From a bacterium (GTDB lineage: Bacteria > Chlamydiota > Chlamydiia > Chlamydiales > FEN-1388), in contig JAJZPP010000016.1 of assembly GCA_021811115.1 (NCBI GenBank), forward strand, positions 1 through 7,868: DNA of 7,868 nt, written 5' to 3'. The notes under the pieces were generated by a model that was not told the DNA's origin, made no database searches, and saw only the letters and a program-made list of their open reading frames with translations. How positions within the stretch are numbered: position 1 is the first letter of the stretch; each line of letters starts with the position of its first letter. Made by a program: the position numbers and the translations under genes. Positions 1 through 5,619 of the stretch are shown here, piece after piece.

Positions 1-31
1 CTAGTGGCGCATATGCTCTCTGGAGGCATCC

Positions 32-841
32 ATGAAACCAGATTTAGTGCTCACAAGTGCCAGTAACCCGCGTCTCAAACAGGCCATAGCCCTTCGGGAT
101 CGGCGCGACAGACAGGCTACCGGACTTTTCTTGATAGAAGGGTTTCGAGAGACAAGCCGTGCCATAACCGGAAAAGTGATCATCGACCATCTCTTCTACT
201 GTCCAGAACTGTTCCTTGGTACAAATGAAGAGGCTCTCCTGGCTTCTGCTAAAGCTTCTGGCGCCTTCCTCATCCAAACAACAGCCCACCTGTTCCACAA
301 ACTCTCCTACCGAGATAGGCCTGATGGCATTCTGGCTGTCGCCAAGAAGATGAATACCCGCCTCGATGCCCTCCAACTGCCCTCAAATCCCCTGATTGTT
401 ATTGCCGAGGCCATTGAGAAGCCAGGAAACCTTGGCACCATTATCCGTTCCTCAGATGCAGCAGGAGTTCATGCTGTGATCGTGGCCAATGGCTGTACAG
501 ACATCTATAACCCAAACGTCGTTCGTGCCAGCGTCGGTACGCTCTTTACCATCCCTGTCATTGAAACGTCCAACGAAGAGGCGCTTGCCTTTTGCCATAA
601 GCATACCATAACGTTACTCGCAGCCACTCCTGAGGGGCAGTCTATCTACACACAAGTTCCGATGACAGGGCCTCTTGGCATCGTTGTGGGAACCGAACAG
701 CTTGGGCTCTCCTCCTTCTGGAAGAAAGCATGCACACTCCTCGTACGCATCCCGATGCACGGCGTTGCCGACTCCCTCAATGTGGCTACCGCTACAACCC
801 TCTTTCTCTTTGAGGCAGCACGACAGCGCTATGGAACTTGA
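32..841 (+). CDS. TrmH/SpoU-family RNA 2'-O-ribose methyltransferase
   Basis: This 269-residue protein should transfer a methyl group from S-adenosylmethionine to a ribose 2'-OH in rRNA or tRNA. Residues about 5-105 form the N-terminal substrate-binding domain found in RlmB/TsnR-like enzymes. The SPOUT catalytic domain follows, with all three family motifs visible. Motif 1 is EKPGNLGTIIRSSDAAG (129-145), with Asn133 and Arg139. Motif 2 is GPLGIVVGTEQLGLS (213-227), with Glu222. Motif 3 is RIPMHGVADSLNVATA (239-254), with the Ser-Leu-Asn triplet at 248-250. The length is normal for the family. The ATG at 32 is supported by a GGAGG ribosome binding site at 21-25. The end overlaps the pseudouridine synthase gene by 11 bp, which suggests coupled translation. 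Family and reaction are secure; the exact target nucleotide cannot be read from sequence, so no symbol is given. Confidence 0.9.
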   Translation: MKPDLVLTSASNPRLKQAIALRDRRDRQATGLFLIEGFRETSRAITGKVIIDHLFYCPELFLGTNEEALLASAKASGAFLIQTTAHLFHKLSYRDRPDGILAVAKKMNTRLDALQLPSNPLIVIAEAIEKPGNLGTIIRSSDAAGVHAVIVANGCTDIYNPNVVRASVGTLFTIPVIETSNEEALAFCHKHTITLLAATPEGQSIYTQVPMTGPLGIVVGTEQLGLSSFWKKACTLLVRIPMHGVADSLNVATATTLFLFEAARQRYGT

Positions 842-1475
842 AATCCTTTACGAAGACAACCACCTTCTCGCCGTCAATAAACCGGCCGGTCTTCCAACGC
901 AACCATCTCCAACCGATCCAGAAAGCCTTGAAACAGCTTGTAAGGACTTTATCAAACAGCGGGATCACAAACCGGGAAATGTTTTCCTCCACGCCCTGCA
1001 TCGACTCGACAAACCAGCCAGCGGCATCGTCCTCTTCGCCAAGACGCAAAAGGCGCTCTCGAGAGTCTCAGCCATCCTCAGAGAGAAAAGTTGTGTTAAA
1101 ATATATACAGCACTTGTGGAGAGGAGAGTCGAACCAGGTACCATCATCCACTACCTGCGACATGGAGAACACATGGCAGAGGTGTGCAGCCCGGAGGCAA
1201 AAGATGCCAAAAGGGCAGAACTCATCATCACCGATATCAAACAGATTTCAGATGATCTGTGGGAGCTGACGATCCGTCTGCTGACAGGCCGCTACCATCA
1301 AATCCGCGCCCAGTTATCAGCTCTCGGCGTGCCCATCATTGGGGACACAAAATATGGCAGCCAGAGAAGTTTCGAACCAAATGGTATTGCCCTCCACCAT
1401 ACAGAGATGGCCTTTCAGCATCCTGTGAAGACCATATCGGTTCTCCTACGTAGTGAACCTACATGGCGCAAATAG
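831..1475 (+). CDS. RluA-family pseudouridine synthase (short form, no S4 domain)
   Basis: This 214-residue enzyme should convert specific uridines in rRNA or tRNA to pseudouridine. It opens with the usual family start (LEILYEDNHLLAVNKPAGLP, residues 3-22). The catalytic motif HRLDKPASGIVLFAKT (57-72) contains the catalytic Asp60. The C-terminal signature LLTGRYHQIRAQL, followed by GVPIIGDTKYG, is intact. No S4 RNA-binding domain precedes the catalytic core, so it resembles short RluA/TruC-type members rather than RluD. The ATG at 831 was chosen because it begins exactly where family similarity begins. The open frame runs further upstream, but that part is only the methyltransferase gene read in another frame. 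There is no strong ribosome binding site, and the start lies inside the end of the preceding gene, so translation is probably coupled. Which uridine it modifies is unknown. Confidence 0.9.
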   Translation: MELEILYEDNHLLAVNKPAGLPTQPSPTDPESLETACKDFIKQRDHKPGNVFLHALHRLDKPASGIVLFAKTQKALSRVSAILREKSCVKIYTALVERRVEPGTIIHYLRHGEHMAEVCSPEAKDAKRAELIITDIKQISDDLWELTIRLLTGRYHQIRAQLSALGVPIIGDTKYGSQRSFEPNGIALHHTEMAFQHPVKTISVLLRSEPTWRK

Positions 1476-1580
1476 CAGTACAGTCCCTTACGCTTTGCAG
1501 CCTTGACTTTATCTTCCGGTGTCCCTGTTCTCATGCGCTCGATACACTGTTCATTGATATCGAATGGGATTTTCACCTCC

Positions 1581-1928
1581 TCACGAGGAACTTGAGTTGT
1601 GAAAGCTCTTTACCTGGCCATACAACTCCTGAGTGATTGCTTTAACGACGTCTTCAATGAGTTGCTGAATCTTTGGATCTTCATCGGCCTTGAGTATGTT
1701 TTTCTCCTTTAACCGTTCGACGAGCCGGGCGTGTAATTCTGGAGACCACGTGCTCTCCATTTGAGGGATACTTGCCATCTCTCTTAATTCAGTACCTGAC
1801 TCTCCTACACCATCGCTCTTTTCTCCTCGAAACCATCGTACAATATGTTTTCCAAGATGTGCTATCATTTCTAGTGGCTTCGCTAAGGCATCACGGATCT
1901 TTTGAAAGCCAGAAACGGGTTCTCCCAT
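1581..1928 (-). CDS. Small charged hypothetical protein, 3' end possibly frameshifted
   Basis: I do not recognise this 115-residue protein. The ATG at 1928 is favoured because GGAGGA sits three bases upstream. Longer starts would run back into the 3' end of the ATPase gene, whose stop is at 1976. The protein starts MGEPVSGFQKIRDALAKPLEM, has a Lys/Arg-rich stretch (HIVRWFRGEK), and then a helical, acidic segment (LVERLKEKNILKADEDPKI). No signal peptide or membrane segment is seen. The tail after VKSF is an odd HNSSSS followed by a stop. Dropping one T from the TTT at 1602-1604 would continue in a frame that stays open to 1415 and reads like protein (TTQVPREEVKIPFDINEQ). The gene may therefore be a frameshifted version of a protein of about 170 residues. 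It lies 47 bp downstream of the ATPase gene on the same strand and may be co-transcribed with it. Confidence 0.55.
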   Translation of the reverse strand: MGEPVSGFQKIRDALAKPLEMIAHLGKHIVRWFRGEKSDGVGESGTELREMASIPQMESTWSPELHARLVERLKEKNILKADEDPKIQQLIEDVVKAITQELYGQVKSFHNSSSS

Positions 1929-1975
1929 AGTTCCTCCATGCATTTTCTCGACCATATGAATTGAAAGCATTATTT

Positions 1976-3181
1976 TCAACGAGGTTTTTTCTTGACAGAA
2001 GGATGCGTCAAGGAAGGAACCAACCGACTGGCTTCCTCCCATCCGATGGCAGTCCCTTGCTTTCGCAGTTGTTTCTCCCCATCGGCATAGATGAGGTAAG
2101 AATTGGATGGATCTCCTTGCGCCAGGCCATTCCAATACTCAAGTCCCTTAAAGAAATCGCTTGCAACTCTGTTCCCGCCCTTTATTTCAATGGGATACAG
2201 TCGAGTGTCGTAATCGATGAGACAATCTACCTCATGAGCTCCAGCCGCATCCCGCCAGAAATAGAGAGACGGTCTTATCCCCAGGTTGCAGAACTGTTTG
2301 TAAAAATCCGCAATAATCCACCCTTCAAAGAGGGCTCCGTAAAAGTGTGAGGAATGGAGGGCTTCGGGTGAATCGATCCTCAGAAGAGAGCAGGCAAGCC
2401 CTGTGTCAAAGAAATACAACTTGGGCGTTTTGACCAGTCTTTTGGAAAAGTTTTGGAAATGGGGTTCGAGGAAAAAGATAATGTAGCTTGCCTCGAGAAT
2501 AGAGAGCCATTCTCTGGCTGTGGGCGCCGACACTCCAGTTTCCGCGGCAAGTGCATTGACGTTGCACAACTGCCCAATTCTTCCGGCACACAACTGAACA
2601 AACCTACGAAATGTGGAAATATTCCTCTGATTGATGAGCTGTCCTATGTCCCTTTGAATGTACGACAGGATATAGGATGGGTAGAAGTCGGTCGGCACAA
2701 TTTTTTCAGCAAAAATACGCGGATACCCGCCTGTAAATATGGAAGCGCTGATGGTTTCTGGCAGTATCTTATTTTCAATGAGCTCATTGTTAGAGAGCGG
2801 CAGAAGGGTGAGAATGCCTACCCGCCCGGCGAGCGATTCTGTTATGGCCTTATTCACCAAAAAGTTCTGAGACCCGGTCAGGATGAAGTATCCCGGCCTC
2901 TTTTTTTGATCCGATTCCAGCTTGACGTAGGTGGTCAATTTGGGAGCATACTGAAATTCATCCAGAATAATTCCATGGCCATTCTCGTGCGAACGCAAGA
3001 ACCCCTCAGGATCCTCAAGAGCGAACTGGCGCGTCACCTCCCTGTCGAGACTTAAGAAGGTATGGTGAGGAAAAGCTTTTTGAACGAGGGTCGTCTTTCC
3101 CGATTGTCGCAGTCCTAAGAGCGCAACAACAGGAAATTTGGCCAACCGTCGCAGCGTGTCAAGTAGATCCCGTGAAAACAT
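1976..3181 (-). CDS. AAA-family ATPase with C-terminal DUF4143 domain
   Basis: This 401-residue protein has the full layout of the AAA_14/DUF4143 family. Walker A is GLRQSGKTTL at 23-32. Walker B is IILDEFQYAP at 71-80, with the acidic pair Asp74-Glu75. A sensor-like strand LTGSQNF follows at 101-107. A winged-helix segment spans about 207-240 (NALAAETGVSAPTAREWLSIL). The DUF4143 domain contains HEVDCLID (316-323) and YPIEIKGG (329-336), an arrangement resembling PD-(D/E)XK nucleases, with candidate residues Asp319, Glu332 and Lys334. The family is common in accessory regions of bacteria and archaea, and its role is not firmly established. Two starts are possible: ATG at 3181, with AGGA about 10 bases upstream, and GTG at 3205, which adds eight residues. 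I prefer 3181 because it keeps a better-spaced ribosome binding site. The basic tail KKKPR precedes the stop. All motifs are intact, so it is probably functional. Confidence 0.87.
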   Translation of the reverse strand: MFSRDLLDTLRRLAKFPVVALLGLRQSGKTTLVQKAFPHHTFLSLDREVTRQFALEDPEGFLRSHENGHGIILDEFQYAPKLTTYVKLESDQKKRPGYFILTGSQNFLVNKAITESLAGRVGILTLLPLSNNELIENKILPETISASIFTGGYPRIFAEKIVPTDFYPSYILSYIQRDIGQLINQRNISTFRRFVQLCAGRIGQLCNVNALAAETGVSAPTAREWLSILEASYIIFFLEPHFQNFSKRLVKTPKLYFFDTGLACSLLRIDSPEALHSSHFYGALFEGWIIADFYKQFCNLGIRPSLYFWRDAAGAHEVDCLIDYDTRLYPIEIKGGNRVASDFFKGLEYWNGLAQGDPSNSYLIYADGEKQLRKQGTAIGWEEASRLVPSLTHPSVKKKPR

Positions 3182-3210
3182 AACCGTCACATCCTGTGAG
3201 AACACCCTTC

Positions 3211-3239
3211 ACACTAAGGCAAGACTTTAAAACAGTCAA
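3211..3239 (-). promoter_or_regulatory. Possible weak promoter for the ATPase gene
   Basis: Reading the minus strand, TTGACT (3239-3234) is separated by 17 bases from TAGTGT (3216-3211). The -35 box matches the consensus at five of six bases and the -10 box at three. It lies 6-30 bases upstream of the two candidate starts of the ATPase. The -35 box is part of a repeated 14-bp sequence, so the match may be incidental. Confidence 0.22.
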
Positions 3240-3292
3240 GCATTTTAATTCAGAAAGCCCGACTATTTGAAAGTGGCTCTTTAAAACAGTCA
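3225..3292. repeat. Pair of 14-bp direct repeats (CTTTAAAACAGTCA)
   Basis: An exact copy of CTTTAAAACAGTCA occurs at 3225-3238 and again at 3279-3292, 54 bases apart. The right-hand copy ends on the stop codon of the large membrane protein gene. The left-hand copy lies upstream of the ATPase gene. The sequence between them is A+T-rich and carries no gene. The pair could be a remnant of a short duplication or of a recombination event at the junction of the two genes. Confidence 0.6.
3257..3281 (-). terminator. Possible weak terminator after the membrane protein gene
   Basis: On the minus strand, AGCC-ACT can pair with AGT-GGCT around a seven-base loop, with a two-base bulge. A short T-rich stretch follows. 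It lies just downstream of the stop codon at 3290, where a terminator would be expected. The stem is short and the T-run poor, so this is tentative. Confidence 0.2.
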
Positions 3293-4540
3293 GGTGCTTC
3301 TCTCTTCCGGCAGTCGGAAAGGAATATCTTGACTAAAGGTAGCGGCCGTGTCAGTTCGTTCGGCTCCTGCTTCGAACCTGCCGGTAACGGTCTCGAGCGC
3401 GGCAAATTGGGCCAGAATACGGCGCAGTTCTCCGAGAATCTCCTCTCGATCGATGAGCGATTCATACCGTGCGCCACCAAGGAGCTGGCCAATCTCAGCA
3501 AACGGCTGCATGAGGAGGACGATACTCATGGTTTTATCGCGACGAAAACTCTCTTTCACATACGTCTCGAGCAATTTGATGGTACGGAGAATGGAGTCCT
3601 TTTCTGAGCCTCCCAGCTCGATCGAACGATCGATGAGCGATTTGATGACTTCTGAGAGCGCCACGACCACCTCGACGTGCAGATCCCTCTCTTCTGCGTT
3701 TTGAGTCTGCTGGCACAGCGAAACGAGGAGGAGATGGCCAAGCGACGAATGGTGGCTGTGGAAAACGAGGAACAGTTTGCCATACAGCCTCACTGCCTCT
3801 TCAACCGCCGCGGGGTTTCCACTCTCTCGTGCCGCTGTAACAAGCCAGGCAAGCCGTTTGGCTGTCATGGCCTCTGCAAACATAAATCGATCCAGCATGG
3901 TGGCTTCACTCTCCCCTCGAATCGAAAAGAGGGGAAGCTTTCCAACAACGCGCAAGAGCATCTCACTGAGCGCAGAAGCTTTTTGTGAGAAGGCTCTCAC
4001 AGAGAGCACATTCCCGCTCTCCATGCTCTCGACCACCAATGGGAAGACCATCTCAAATGAGTCCATCAACAGTTTCTCATTCTTCCTATCTAACGCCCGA
4101 TGCATTCGGTCGAGGAGCCACTCGCAGACGCCTTCAGAGGTGCGCCTGTACTGAATCCGCAAAAAAGTCGAGCAGAGCAGATCCATGAGTCCACCAAAGA
4201 GAACCGTAGCAATGGCGAATCGATACGGCACGAGCAGAAGGGGCGATGAGACAAAAAAGAGGCCGAGCAGTGAGAGGAGAAAAGCCAATCCGCTGCACAC
4301 ATAGAGGCGGCGATCCTCAATAACCGATTGGAGCGCAGCAAGGTCAACTGTTTTATGCCGGCTCCCAACAGAGGTCAGCGATATCCAAAGAAGGGGAAGC
4401 AGCGGGGAGAATAGCGAGATGGCAAATAGAATCGGGTAGACACCAACCGGTAACAGAACCCACTGGTTAAACTCAGGGAAACCCGATGCGCTGATCGAAA
4501 CGATCAACCCAATGAGTAAACTGACAATTGTCATCCACAT
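3290..4540 (-). CDS. Unrecognised membrane protein with long helical cytoplasmic domain
   Basis: This 416-residue protein is not one I can name. The ATG at 4540 has GGAGAGG about four bases upstream and is preferred to the upstream ATG at 4567. The N-terminal 125 residues hold about four hydrophobic segments: about 3-20, 27-57 (long enough for one or two passes), 79-98 and 100-124. The remaining 290 residues are soluble, strongly helical and rich in Leu, Glu and Arg. Examples are MHRALDRKNEKLLMDSFEMV and EEILGELRRILAQFAALETV. No catalytic motif, signal-cleavage site or repeat stands out. The layout suggests a membrane-anchored scaffold or sensor-like protein facing the cytoplasm, which is inference only. 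It is divergent from the small two-lobed membrane protein and shares a 108-bp intergenic region with it. A perfect TTGACA box lies in that region on this strand (4602-4597), but no good -10 box follows at normal spacing. Confidence 0.75.
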   Translation of the reverse strand: MWMTIVSLLIGLIVSISASGFPEFNQWVLLPVGVYPILFAISLFSPLLPLLWISLTSVGSRHKTVDLAALQSVIEDRRLYVCSGLAFLLSLLGLFFVSSPLLLVPYRFAIATVLFGGLMDLLCSTFLRIQYRRTSEGVCEWLLDRMHRALDRKNEKLLMDSFEMVFPLVVESMESGNVLSVRAFSQKASALSEMLLRVVGKLPLFSIRGESEATMLDRFMFAEAMTAKRLAWLVTAARESGNPAAVEEAVRLYGKLFLVFHSHHSSLGHLLLVSLCQQTQNAEERDLHVEVVVALSEVIKSLIDRSIELGGSEKDSILRTIKLLETYVKESFRRDKTMSIVLLMQPFAEIGQLLGGARYESLIDREEILGELRRILAQFAALETVTGRFEAGAERTDTAATFSQDIPFRLPEERST

Positions 4541-4590
4541 ACCACCCTCTCCACTTGAACTTCTCAATGCATACTCTCACAAATTGTAGC

Positions 4591-4619
4591 TAGACCTGTC
4601 AAGGCTAATGTCGTAAAAT
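4591..4619 (+). promoter_or_regulatory. Candidate promoter for the small two-lobed membrane protein
   Basis: TAGACC (4591-4596) is followed after exactly 17 bases by TAAAAT (4614-4619). The -10 box matches the consensus at five of six positions and the -35 box at four. Transcription would start near 4626, just ahead of the ribosome binding site at 4638-4642. A minus-strand TTGACA (4602-4597) overlaps it, so the two divergent genes may share this control region. Confidence 0.35.
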
Positions 4620-4637
4620 GAATCCGTAAATGTAACC

Positions 4638-4642
4638 AGGAG
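4638..4642 (+). promoter_or_regulatory. Ribosome binding site that decides the start at 4649
   Basis: AGGAG directly abuts an ATG at 4643, leaving no spacer, but is six bases from the in-frame ATG at 4649. The second ATG is therefore the likely initiation codon. Confidence 0.6.
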
Positions 4643-4648
4643 ATGGGT

Positions 4649-4975
4649 ATGTTGCCTCTCGATATAATTGGTGTTCAACGAAGCTTAAGCACGGCACAGG
4701 CCATTCCTGTGTTTGGCATAGCTGTCTCCCCAGTAAAAGCAGCAGTCAGTATAGTTCAAATCATCGTCGGATTGGCAGGAACTATCATTTTTGGTGTTGG
4801 AGTCCTTCTCACGAACCGTGAGGCTTTCGGCTTTGGCACTGTTATCTCCTTTGGGATTAGCCTAGCAGGCGCCACAAGCCTTGTGTATAGCATAGGCAAT
4901 ATACTCACTCTCGGAATATTGGGCTATAAACTTGAAAAAGAGAGAGACAAAAGTACTGCCACGGTCACAAATTAA
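4649..4975 (+). CDS. Small two-lobed hydrophobic membrane protein, Inc-like candidate
   Basis: This 108-residue protein has two long hydrophobic segments, at about 31-54 and 62-93. They are separated by a short polar turn (TNREAFG) and framed by a polar N-terminus and a charged C-terminal tail (YKLEKERDKSTATV). Two closely spaced hydrophobic lobes joined by a tight turn are the hallmark of chlamydial inclusion-membrane (Inc) proteins, although other small membrane proteins can look similar. If the host is a chlamydia, the protein may be secreted by type III secretion into the inclusion membrane with both ends facing the host cytosol. That is inference. No cleavable signal peptide is visible: the N-terminus MLPLDIIGVQRSLSTAQAIP is moderately polar. 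The start was chosen from the ribosome binding site spacing; the ATG at 4643 would add two residues. It is divergent from the larger membrane protein gene. Confidence 0.65.
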   Translation: MLPLDIIGVQRSLSTAQAIPVFGIAVSPVKAAVSIVQIIVGLAGTIIFGVGVLLTNREAFGFGTVISFGISLAGATSLVYSIGNILTLGILGYKLEKERDKSTATVTN

Positions 4976-4981
4976 ATATGA

Positions 4982-5044
4982 CGTCCTATGCACTTCAATG
5001 GCCGCTGCAATTATAGTGTGGGTGAGATCTTTATATTTAGCCAT
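4982..5044 (-). pseudogene. 5' fragment of a GxxExxxY-family gene
   Basis: On the minus strand, an ATG at 5044 starts MAKYKDLTHTIIAAAIEVHRT. This matches the conserved beginning of GxxExxxY-family proteins (usually DLTHKIIGAAIEVHKxLGPGLLE). Family members are about 125 residues long, but here similarity stops after about 21 residues, before the GxxExxxY motif itself. The frame then runs into the antisense of the small membrane protein's 3' end, with no family resemblance. The upstream sequence has repeated TCTGCG units (+ strand 5049, 5058 and 5082). From memory, similar CGCAGAG-rich leaders often precede genes of this family. The open frame technically extends from 5104 to 4862, but only this part looks inherited from a real gene. 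It is probably a leftover of a deletion or insertion. Confidence 0.6.
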
Positions 5045-5208
5045 TTTCTCTGCGTTCTCTGCGCCTCTTTTGGCGCTAGCCTCTGCGCTGATGAAAAGAT
5101 ACAAACTTGGCGCATGAGATACGTTTTCTATTTACCCTGAAAAGCCTCGCGCTCATGCCCCGTGCTTTTCATGGATTATTGTGAGGCGAAGCGCTCATGT
5201 CTGTTTCT
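5045..5208. other. Intergenic region with short repeats, no gene seen
   Basis: These bases separate the gene remnant from cinA. They hold three TCTGCG units (5049, 5058 and 5082) and two copies of GCGCTCATG (5149-5157 and 5191-5199). They also hold one inverted repeat, listed separately. No convincing open frame, tRNA or promoter is visible. Confidence 0.5.
5139..5170 (-). terminator. Inverted repeat, possible terminator after cinA
   Basis: GAAAAGC (5139-5145) and GCTTTTC (5164-5170) form a perfect seven-pair stem around an 18-base loop. It lies 39 bases beyond the last cinA stop codon, so it could end the dksA-lspA-cinA transcript. The large loop and the lack of a T-run beyond the stem make it a weak candidate. 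Confidence 0.28.
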
Positions 5209-5589
5209 TTAAGGCTCACTATTGAGCACTTGCACGAGTTTGGCCAGGAGTGTCTGGAGTGTCTTTTCGCAAATCGCCTCGCGCGTCCCTTTGAAGAAAA
5301 AGGTCTGTGAAACAGTTTTCGATGGCATCATGAACGTTGCGCACACAGTTCCGACAGGCGTTTTTTCTGTCCCTCCACCAGGGCCAAAGTAGCCCGACAC
5401 ACTACACACCACATCGGCATGGAAGAGAGATCGCGCCCCCGCCGCCATCATTTCTGTCACTTCAGGACTCACGACACCATACGTTTGAATGGTTTCAGAA
5501 GGAACGTGGAGCACCTCTTGCTTGGCACCCGTTGCATACGTAACAATGCCTCCTAACAGTACCTCGGAACTCCCAGGAACCGAAGCCAT
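5209..5589 (-). CDS. cinA: Downstream half of interrupted cinA (amidase domain, truncated)
   Basis: This 126-residue frame is the CinA/PncC C-terminal domain, a nicotinamide-nucleotide amidase in the family. It shows ASVPGSSEVLLGGIVTYATG near its start, then GVVSPEVTEMMAAGARSLFH and the glycine-rich GYFGPGGGTEKTPVGTVCATF region. The family's catalytic SCTGG motif is encoded just upstream, as SCTAGG at about 5602-5619. It is in the same frame but directly after a TAA codon at 5620-5622. A product started at the ATG at 5589 would lack that serine motif and probably be inactive. Between the TAA and this ATG there are exactly ten codons, all in frame and family-like. I therefore read it as the tail of one gene broken by a nonsense mutation rather than an independent gene. 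A sequencing error at one base is the main alternative. Confidence 0.75.
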   Translation of the reverse strand: MASVPGSSEVLLGGIVTYATGAKQEVLHVPSETIQTYGVVSPEVTEMMAAGARSLFHADVVCSVSGYFGPGGGTEKTPVGTVCATFMMPSKTVSQTFFFKGTREAICEKTLQTLLAKLVQVLNSEP

Positions 5590-5619
5590 TCTCGCCGCAA
5601 GCCCCCCAGCTGTGCACGA

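Noticed and set aside
675..830. Longer start for the pseudouridine synthase
   Set aside because: The extra 52 residues overlap the methyltransferase motif region and show no family similarity. Similarity begins at the ATG at 831.
1961..2350. 129-codon plus-strand frame within the ATPase region
   Set aside because: It is antisense to the DUF4143 ATPase, which has clear family motifs in its own frame. The plus-strand product shows no motif and no good start signal.
2453..3055. 200-codon plus-strand frame
   Set aside because: It lies opposite the Walker A/B-containing part of the ATPase and has no family resemblance, so it is a shadow frame.
5045..5100. TCTGCG repeats as a CRISPR or tandem array
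   Set aside because: Only three short, unevenly spaced units are present, with no constant repeat-spacer pattern.
4862..5104. 80-codon minus-strand open frame as a full gene
   Set aside because: Only the 21 residues from 5044 resemble a known family. The first 20 codons are a repeat-rich leader, and the last 40 are antisense to the small membrane protein gene.
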